Shown: piece after piece, positions 14,525 to 19,569 of the stretch
Position numbering within the stretch: the stretch's first letter is position 1
Layout of the letters: every line of letters begins with the position of its first letter
Assembly: GCA_937900285.1 (NCBI GenBank)
Contig: CALCEM010000010.1
Location: forward strand, 1-19,569
Origin: an uncultured Fretibacterium sp.
GTDB taxonomy: Bacteria > Synergistota > Synergistia > Synergistales > Aminobacteriaceae
DNA length: 19,569 nt
Reading direction: 5' to 3'
Notes under the pieces: model-generated
The model's input: only the letters and a program-made list of their open reading frames with translations
Told to the model about the DNA's origin: nothing
Databases searched by the model: none
Position numbers and translations under genes: made by a program

Positions 14525-15570
14525 TAATTTTAAGTGATGGAATACGCGGACATTTTCACCAGTCTTTAGGGGTAGGCAAGTGGCTTGAGAGATTATTAAA
14601 TAACGCGGAAATAAAAAAAATAAAAATTATTGAAGTTCCAAAATTTAGGGGCATAAAAAAAATAATATTATTTAAAATTTTGGCTCGCAGATTAAAAACT
14701 CATAATGAAAATTTTTCTCGTAAATGGCTCGACATGGCCGGGTTTAAAATTCCGGATTATATAAATTTAAATTCAAGAGATTATATATTTATTTCGGCTG
14801 GGAGTTCTGCTGCTCCGTTTAATTTAGCTTTAGCGAATATCACCGGCTGTAAATCTGTTGTAATAATGAACCCTTCAATTTTAGGTGTGAAGCCGTTTAA
14901 TTTTGCAATAGTTCCGGAGCATGACAAAATAAATTATGAAAATGCAATTAATACGCTTGGTGCGCCGAATCATATTTATATACCGGATTTAAAGGAAGCT
15001 GCGGAAAAATTTAAAAATGTCACCCGTAAAAAAATTATAGCTGTCTTAATTGGTGGGAACGATGCAAATTATAAAATTACTCCGGAATGGGCCGAAAAAG
15101 TTTTAACGCCATTAAAAGAGATTGACGCTGGAATTTTAATAACGACTTCGCGCAGAACAGGTAAAGATGTCGACGATGAAATTTATAAAATATTTAAGGA
15201 TCGTGCAGAATTTATTTTACTTGCATCTCGTGATCCTGATCAAAATCCAGTCCCGGCCATGTTGGGTAAAGCTAGCCATGTTTTAGTCACGGAGGACAGC
15301 GTTTCAATGGTTTCAGAAAGTGTGACGGCAGGTTTTAAAGCTGGATTATTACGGGTTGAGAGGACGACGGGATTTTTTAAAAATTTATTTGGGTTTGGCG
15401 CAAAAAGATTTGATGAATTATTTAACAGATTTATCGAGAAAAATTTAATAATCGATCTAGGCAAAAACATAAACGACATAAAAAAATTTGTAGAAACTGA
15501 TTCACAATTACATAACCAGAATTTTAACGAGGCAAAACGTTGCGCAGAATATATAATTAAATCATTATGA
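14515..15570 (+). CDS. ELM1-like protein, probable envelope glycosyltransferase
   Basis: 351-residue protein of the family named after plant mitochondrial fission protein ELM1, which in bacteria occurs near lipopolysaccharide genes. Support: the N-terminal S-D-G-I-R-G-H-F-H-Q-S-L-G (7-19), the glycine-rich I-G-G-N-D-A-N-Y (179-186), T-T-S-R-R-T-G (210-216), and a C-terminal V-T-E-D-S-V-S-M-V-S-E-S (258-269) resembling a nucleotide-sugar site of GT-B enzymes. No signal peptide; a cytoplasmic or membrane-associated role is likely. The ATG overlaps kdsB by 10 nt, with AAGGA inside kdsB, and the gene overlaps the next one by 4 nt. A glycosyltransferase acting on lipid A core is my inference from context; no activity of a bacterial homologue is known to me. 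Confidence 0.8.
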   Translation: MQVIILSDGIRGHFHQSLGVGKWLERLLNNAEIKKIKIIEVPKFRGIKKIILFKILARRLKTHNENFSRKWLDMAGFKIPDYINLNSRDYIFISAGSSAAPFNLALANITGCKSVVIMNPSILGVKPFNFAIVPEHDKINYENAINTLGAPNHIYIPDLKEAAEKFKNVTRKKIIAVLIGGNDANYKITPEWAEKVLTPLKEIDAGILITTSRRTGKDVDDEIYKIFKDRAEFILLASRDPDQNPVPAMLGKASHVLVTEDSVSMVSESVTAGFKAGLLRVERTTGFFKNLFGFGAKRFDELFNRFIEKNLIIDLGKNINDIKKFVETDSQLHNQNFNEAKRCAEYIIKSL

Positions 15571-16565
15571 AAATTTTACAAATAATACCTGGCTTAGAAC
15601 AGGGCGGAGCGGAAATACATTTAATAAATTTGGCGAATGAATTATTTAAACGGGGTCATGAAATTATAATTGCGCACTCTGGAGGCTCGCTCGAAAAAAA
15701 TTTATGTGACGGAATAAAAATTATTCATCTGCCAGTCGACCGAAAAAATTTATTTACTGGATTATATTCAGCTTTTAAACTCGAAAATTTGAAAATTGAT
15801 TTAATTCACGTGCATTCTCGTGTTCCGGCCTGGATAGCTTGGATAATTGCTTCACGTAAAAAAATAAAATGGCTCATGACGGCTCATGCAATGTATTCAC
15901 TCAATGCCGGTATAATTCCTTTGAAACATGCTGATGGAATAATTTGCGTTTCAGAAGCTGTAAAAAATCATTTGGCCGGGAGAATTTCGGATTTAAATAC
16001 GGTTATTCCGAACGGCATAAAAATTCCAGATAAGAAAAATACTCAGCCTGAAAATAATATTTTTTTGTCAGTCGGAAGGTTGACGCGTTTAAAATGCATT
16101 GATATAACTTTAAAGGCTTTGGCACAATTAAAAAATTATGAATGGCAATATAATATTATCGGTGATGGGGCGCAATTAAACGAGCTTAAAAATTTAGCTG
16201 ACGAGTTAAAAATTTTTGACCGCGTTAAATTTCATGGCGCGCAAAATAAAAATTATGTTGAAAATTTAATGTTAAATTCATCATGTTTATTATTTCCATC
16301 AAATTCTGAGGGGATGCCTTTAACTATGCTTGAGGCCATGAGCGTAAATTTACCCGTTATAGCTTCTGACATTGAAGGAGTACAGCAATTTTCAAAGAGC
16401 GGAGCAAATTTAATTGAGCCAGAAAATATTTCAAAGTGGAAAACAGCAATTGAAAATTTTATATTAAACCGGATTTCGAGCGATCTAGATTCAAAAAATA
16501 TAATTTCGATCGAGCGGATGACGGATTTAACGGAAGAATTTTATAAAAAAGTTTTGGCGAAATGA
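15567..16565 (+). CDS. Glycosyltransferase, family 4
   Basis: 332-residue GT-B retaining glycosyltransferase. The N-terminal Rossmann domain opens with P-G-L-E-Q-G-G-A-E-I-H at 8-18 and the linker has V-S-E-A-V at 128-132 followed by I-P-N-G-I near 147-151. The C-terminal donor domain contains S-V-G-R-L-T at 168-173, G-D-G at 199-201 and the E-x7-E motif (E248 and E256) in the block S-E-G-M-P-L-T-M-L-E-A-M. No membrane segment is evident. ATGA overlap with the ELM1-like gene and the absence of a Shine-Dalgarno indicate coupled translation. By context it probably adds a sugar to lipopolysaccharide core; donor and acceptor cannot be told. It is the last gene of the Kdo operon. Confidence 0.88.
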   Translation: MKILQIIPGLEQGGAEIHLINLANELFKRGHEIIIAHSGGSLEKNLCDGIKIIHLPVDRKNLFTGLYSAFKLENLKIDLIHVHSRVPAWIAWIIASRKKIKWLMTAHAMYSLNAGIIPLKHADGIICVSEAVKNHLAGRISDLNTVIPNGIKIPDKKNTQPENNIFLSVGRLTRLKCIDITLKALAQLKNYEWQYNIIGDGAQLNELKNLADELKIFDRVKFHGAQNKNYVENLMLNSSCLLFPSNSEGMPLTMLEAMSVNLPVIASDIEGVQQFSKSGANLIEPENISKWKTAIENFILNRISSDLDSKNIISIERMTDLTEEFYKKVLAK

Positions 16566-16587
16566 CGAATTTAATAATTAATAATTT

Positions 16588-16635
16588 AAAAAAAAGACCC
16601 CCGACTAAAATATAAAATAAAATTAATCGAGAGCC
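16588..16635 (-). terminator. Terminator of the lipoprotein gene
   Basis: On the minus strand the arms 16635-16625 and 16606-16596 pair at all 11 positions (four G-U wobbles) around an A/T-rich 18-nt loop, followed by eight T (16595-16588). The plus strand cannot form the wobble pairs, so this serves only the minus-strand operon; no terminator is evident for the convergent glycosyltransferase operon. Confidence 0.8.
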
Positions 16636-16643
16636 AATTAAAA

Positions 16644-17972
16644 TTAATTTCCGGGCTTCGTTGGAGGGGTATTATTGGAATTATTATTATTTCCTGAACT
16701 TGAATCACTGTTAAAACTTATTGCCGTTCCACTTGATTCCGTCCCGGAAGTGTAAGCAGTCCCTCCAACAGTTAATGTATGTCCGTTTAAATTTATGCTG
16801 TCGGCTTCGCAGGTTAATGATGTAATTTCAGAATCCGCCGTTAAATTCCAAGTTGAGCCGGAAATCTCAACGTAAGTGCTTCCATCTGAATTTATTGCGC
16901 CGTTAAAAGTTGACGAATCATCAAGATATAAATTTAATCCTGAAACACTATCAACTGTAATATTGCCGTCTATGTTCTGCGATGAAGCATTTAAATTTAC
17001 TTTGCCTCCGTTTGAACCCGAAGTCCCCCAGCCTGCTGCTTCTGCTCTTAAAAATTGTCCGGAGCTGTCGTTATTCGTGATCGTAGAATTTTCGAGCGTT
17101 ATATTTGCCACAGTATTATTTATAAAAAATATATCGCCGGTATAATTTAAAAATTTTGAATCGATCATTTCAAATTCTGCTGTACCGCTGTCCGCGTCGC
17201 CTGAACCTGATTGATATATCATTACGCCCTGTTTATAGCTAGTATTTGATCCGTTGACTGTTGTATTATCAGCATAAACGGTGCAATTATTTAAACTTAC
17301 GGAATTTTTGCCTTCTATTACGATGCCCTGTGCAGTCGTTGATTTTAAATAAGCATTTGAAACAGAAATGTCAGCAGTCGAATATACAGCAGGCGATCCG
17401 CGTCCTGAGGTCTCGTAATATCCTTGTTTCACAGTAACAGTTCCGCCGCCTTTATCGGATCTTATTGCAGCTGATGAACCTCCGGAGGTCTTAATTGTTA
17501 AATTTGTTGCGTTCATAGTGCCTCCGCCGGTCGTCATTATACCGCCTGAATTATTTCCGGAAGTTGTAATTACAGTCCTCGAAACATTTACAACTGAATC
17601 AGAACCATATGAAAAAATTGCGTTTGCATGTGAACCATTTGTGTTAAAAACGCATTCCGAAATTGTTAAAGTTCCGCCGGAATTTAAAACAGCAGCATTA
17701 TAACCATACCAGTCCGCGTCATCGCTGTTTGAAGTTGAAGCGTCTCCAGTTTTTATAATTTTCGTGTTAGTGATTTCATTTGTACCAGACGAAAATTCTT
17801 CATAATGCTCGTTATCCCCTGTTACTTCTTTTGTTAAATTAATTGTTATATCGCTTTCCTGTAAATAATTTGAATCATCCGAAACACTTGAATGCGACGA
17901 GCCTCCGCAGCCCGATAACGAAATTACTAAAAGTAAAATTAAAAGCCAGCATAAAATTTTTTTATATTTCAT
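16644..17972 (-). CDS. Surface lipoprotein with predicted right-handed beta-helix
   Basis: 442-residue predicted lipoprotein. Residues 1-22 form a type II signal peptide (K-Y-K-K, hydrophobic core, lipobox L-S-G-C with C22), so the mature protein is lipid-anchored. The rest is low in charge and rich in S, T, G and N, with repeated short strands of the T-L-T-I / V-N-V-S / I-S-V-S-N-A kind, spaced about 20-25 residues, as in parallel beta-helix adhesin-like proteins. The end is an S/N/P-rich tail (S-G-N-N-N-N-S-N-N-T-P-P). No catalytic motif is recognised; adhesion or polysaccharide contact is only a guess. The ATG overlaps the pth stop by 11 nt and an AGGAGGG lies in pth about 14 nt upstream, so this surface protein is coupled to a translation gene. 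A terminator follows. Confidence 0.75.
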   Translation of the reverse strand: MKYKKILCWLLILLLVISLSGCGGSSHSSVSDDSNYLQESDITINLTKEVTGDNEHYEEFSSGTNEITNTKIIKTGDASTSNSDDADWYGYNAAVLNSGGTLTISECVFNTNGSHANAIFSYGSDSVVNVSRTVITTSGNNSGGIMTTGGGTMNATNLTIKTSGGSSAAIRSDKGGGTVTVKQGYYETSGRGSPAVYSTADISVSNAYLKSTTAQGIVIEGKNSVSLNNCTVYADNTTVNGSNTSYKQGVMIYQSGSGDADSGTAEFEMIDSKFLNYTGDIFFINNTVANITLENSTITNNDSSGQFLRAEAAGWGTSGSNGGKVNLNASSQNIDGNITVDSVSGLNLYLDDSSTFNGAINSDGSTYVEISGSTWNLTADSEITSLTCEADSINLNGHTLTVGGTAYTSGTESSGTAISFNSDSSSGNNNNSNNTPPTKPGN

Positions 17973-18543
17973 TTGATTTATTTTTTCCCTCCTGGTTTTT
18001 CATGTTTATGAAGGTCATAGCCCGCTGTATATCGTTGTGTAGCCATAAATCTACAGAGTTATAAACTTTGTCAAATATTTCGGGCAGTGCTTCGCGTTCT
18101 GTCTCGTTAAAATTTCCCAAAACATAATTAATCATATCGACATTATTATTTTTTCCTATTCCAACGCGTAAACGGGGAAAATTTAAATCTCCTAAAGCTC
18201 CGATTATTGATTTTAAACCGTTATGACCGCCAGCAGAACCTTTAGCACGCAATCTCAATTTACCAAAAGGCAGAGCCATATCATCATAAATAATTAAAAT
18301 GTCTTCCAATTTGATTTTATAAAAATTAACGGCCTCACTAATTGCAAGACCGCTGTTATTCATAAAAGTTAACGGACGAAGCAAAATTACATCGTTCCAT
18401 TTCCAAAACTGAGAATGAAATTTTTCCGAGCAACTGCCCAAATTATTATTTACTGCTATATGTTCAATACTAAGCCAGCCTATATTATGCCTGGTAAATA
18501 AATATTTTTCTCCTGGATTTCCTAGACCGGCTATTAATTTCAT
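17962..18543 (-). CDS. pth: Peptidyl-tRNA hydrolase
   Basis: Releases peptides from peptidyl-tRNA that drops off ribosomes; cytoplasmic and normally essential. 193 residues, the usual size. Active-site motifs: G-L-G-N-P-G at 6-11, T-R-H-N at 17-20 with catalytic H19, F-M-N-N-S-G at 60-65, Y-D-D at 86-88 with D88, and G-G-H-N-G-L at 105-110. The ATG at 18543 follows rplY by 26 nt; that spacer is almost pure A/T and holds no Shine-Dalgarno, so ribosomes probably arrive by re-initiation or by loading on the A-rich leader. It overlaps the lipoprotein gene at its 3' end. Confidence 0.95.
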   Translation of the reverse strand: MKLIAGLGNPGEKYLFTRHNIGWLSIEHIAVNNNLGSCSEKFHSQFWKWNDVILLRPLTFMNNSGLAISEAVNFYKIKLEDILIIYDDMALPFGKLRLRAKGSAGGHNGLKSIIGALGDLNFPRLRVGIGKNNNVDMINYVLGNFNETEREALPEIFDKVYNSVDLWLHNDIQRAMTFINMKNQEGKNKSNEI

Positions 18544-18569
18544 GATGTTAAATTATTTTTTTTATTTTT

Positions 18570-19235
18570 TTATTTTTCTTCTGATTCTTCTTCTTTAGCT
18601 GCTTTACCTTTTGCAACAACTTCAACATCTGCGGCTGATGGAGCTTCTTCTTCCGGTGCAGCATCCTCGACTCCTCTGGACGTTACTATAATCGCTATTA
18701 CTTCTTCTGCGTCTGCTAATGGCTCTACACCTTCCGGAAGTTTTAAATCTTTTACGTGAATTGCATCGCCGACATTTAAAGCAGAAACATCAACCGTAAT
18801 AACATCCGGAATGCTCATCGGTAATGTACTTACTTCGAGTTCGTGACTAAATTCCAAAACTCCGCCGTCTTTTATTCCCGGAGCATTATCGCGCCCAATA
18901 ATTTCAACTGGGATATTAACATTAATTTTTCTCCCGCGTACTAAGTGCAAGAAATCAACGTGTAAAGGCATATCATTTAATGGATGTCTCTGAGCTTCAC
19001 GGATTAAGCACATTTCTTCAGAACCATCAGGCAATTTTACATTTATGCGCATTGATTCCCAACGGCCGGACAAAATTTTTTGAACTTCGCGAACTTTTAA
19101 TTTGCCCATAATATTTTCCTTGATTTCTGGACCGTACAAAATGCAAGGCACATAACCTGCACGACGTAAGCGGCCATTTTCATTTTTGCCAGTCTTATCT
19201 CTTGGTTCCATTTCGATTTTAATGAGTTCTGACAT
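18570..19235 (-). CDS. rplY: Ribosomal protein L25, CTC (long) form
   Basis: 221-residue bL25 of the general stress protein CTC type: an N-terminal 5S rRNA-binding domain (about 1-95, with G-R-L-R-R-A-G-Y-V-P at 21-30 and L-Y-G-P at 33-36) and a C-terminal TL5-like beta domain (about 96-190), then an acidic alanine/glutamate tail to 221. It binds 5S rRNA in the large subunit. I place the start at the ATG at 19235: GGAGG lies 14 nt upstream, and a near-consensus promoter sits at 19296-19323. A longer reading starting at 19307 would place its start inside that promoter and is not supported. It leads the operon rplY-pth-lipoprotein. Confidence 0.95.
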   Translation of the reverse strand: MSELIKIEMEPRDKTGKNENGRLRRAGYVPCILYGPEIKENIMGKLKVREVQKILSGRWESMRINVKLPDGSEEMCLIREAQRHPLNDMPLHVDFLHLVRGRKINVNIPVEIIGRDNAPGIKDGGVLEFSHELEVSTLPMSIPDVITVDVSALNVGDAIHVKDLKLPEGVEPLADAEEVIAIIVTSRGVEDAAPEEEAPSAADVEVVAKGKAAKEEESEEK

Positions 19236-19295
19236 TTTTGTAAATTTAACCTCCGCTATAAAATTTTTTAAGCCTTTTAAACTTAACAGCGCGTT

Positions 19296-19323
19296 ATTAT
19301 AATACATTTAATCATGATGGCAA
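19296..19323 (-). promoter_or_regulatory. Promoter of the rplY operon
   Basis: On the minus strand TTGCCA (19323-19318) is followed after 16 nt by TATAAT (19301-19296), one mismatch from the sigma-70 consensus overall. The predicted transcript would start near 19289, giving a leader of about 55 nt. The palindromic ATTATAAT also yields a plus-strand TATAAT at 19298-19303, a possible -10 for the divergent phosphorylase gene, though its -35 (TTTAAA near 19276) is poor. Confidence 0.75.
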
Positions 19324-19352
19324 AAATAATAAAGGGGAATTAATTTTTTATA

Positions 19353-19569
19353 ATGCAACAATATCATATAAATTTAAACGAAAACGACAGCGCGGATTAT
19401 TGCATTTTACCCGGAGACCCCGGACGTTGTGAGAAGATCGCAAAATATTTAAGTGATCCTTATTTCATAACTTCAAACCGCGAGTTTACAACTTGGGCAG
19501 GCTTTTTAAACGGCGAAAAAGTTTTAATAACTTCGACCGGAATAGGCGGGCCTTCTGCTGTAATAGCTC
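19353..19569 (+). CDS. udp: Nucleoside phosphorylase, uridine phosphorylase type (3' end beyond the window)
   Basis: The first 72 residues of a hexameric nucleoside phosphorylase, which cleaves uridine with phosphate to uracil and ribose 1-phosphate. After a short variable N-terminus it shows I-L-P-G-D-P-G-R-C at 18-26 (phosphate-binding loop), N-R-E-F at 43-46, and T-S-T-G-I-G-G-P-S-A at 61-70 (phosphate and ribose contacts). The N-R-E-F form points to uridine phosphorylase more than purine nucleoside phosphorylase DeoD, but the deciding base-binding residues lie beyond the edge. The ATG at 19353 follows AAAGGGGAA by 13 nt. It is divergent from rplY. Confidence 0.85.
   Translation, partial: MQQYHINLNENDSADYCILPGDPGRCEKIAKYLSDPYFITSNREFTTWAGFLNGEKVLITSTGIGGPSAVIA

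Noticed and set aside
16644..17972. Autotransporter or extracellular enzyme identity for the lipoprotein
   Set aside because: There is no C-terminal beta-barrel and no catalytic motif; only the lipobox and beta-helix-like repeats are supported.
19236..19307. Longer start for ribosomal protein L25 at 19307
   Set aside because: The extra 24 residues fall on the rplY promoter and leader, lack family similarity, and a Shine-Dalgarno supports 19235.
1..19569. CRISPR array, tRNA or rRNA gene, prophage or integrase
   Set aside because: I looked for regular direct repeats, tRNA-like cloverleaf arms and recombinase motifs on both strands and saw none.

Overview
The window looks like chromosomal DNA of an anaerobic, amino-acid-using Gram-negative (diderm) bacterium. 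A Kdo (lipopolysaccharide core sugar) operon implies an outer membrane. A branched-chain amino acid ABC transporter, a flavodoxin and a DUF3793 protein fit a fermentative gut-type anaerobe. A member of the Synergistota is my best guess, inferred from this mix and from the L25-Pth neighbourhood; no 16S rRNA or other phylogenetic marker settles it. Most of the window is AT-rich, with leucine written largely as TTA, many A/T tracts and frequent TTG starts. The first ~1.8 kb has a visibly different, more even codon use.

Layout. (1) 1-2535, minus strand: a compact operon of a membrane zinc metallopeptidase, the 16S rRNA methyltransferase RsmB and an ankyrin-repeat protein cut by the window edge. 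(2) 2632-3680, plus: a small GtrA-type membrane protein, then a RelB/YafQ-type toxin-antitoxin pair. (3) 3749-7594, plus: livK, a terminator, then livH-livM-livG, with no livF. (4) 7787-8861, plus: DUF3793 protein and short-chain flavodoxin under their own promoter, ending in a terminator shared with the convergent genes. (5) 8929-10981, minus: alanine racemase and mannose-6-phosphate isomerase. (6) 11066-16565, plus: class II aldolase, kdsA, kdsD, kdsB, an ELM1-like protein and a GT4 glycosyltransferase, tightly packed or overlapping. (7) 16644-19235, minus: ribosomal protein L25/CTC, peptidyl-tRNA hydrolase and a beta-helix-like surface lipoprotein. (8) 19353-end, plus: start of a uridine phosphorylase-type gene.

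How the genes work together: KdsD makes arabinose 5-phosphate, KdsA condenses it with PEP, and KdsB activates Kdo as CMP-Kdo. The two GT-B-type proteins behind them are plausible users of activated sugars in envelope assembly. Alanine racemase supplies D-alanine for peptidoglycan and ManA links fructose 6-phosphate to mannose 6-phosphate, so 9-16.5 kb is largely an envelope-precursor region.

I see no dramatic new defence or mobile system. The more notable points are an abrupt codon-use change near 2.3 kb, wobble-rich strand-specific terminators, a Liv transporter lacking its second ATPase, a YafQ-like toxin with a changed active-site histidine, an ELM1 homologue embedded in a Kdo operon, and genes with A/T-only leaders and no Shine-Dalgarno.
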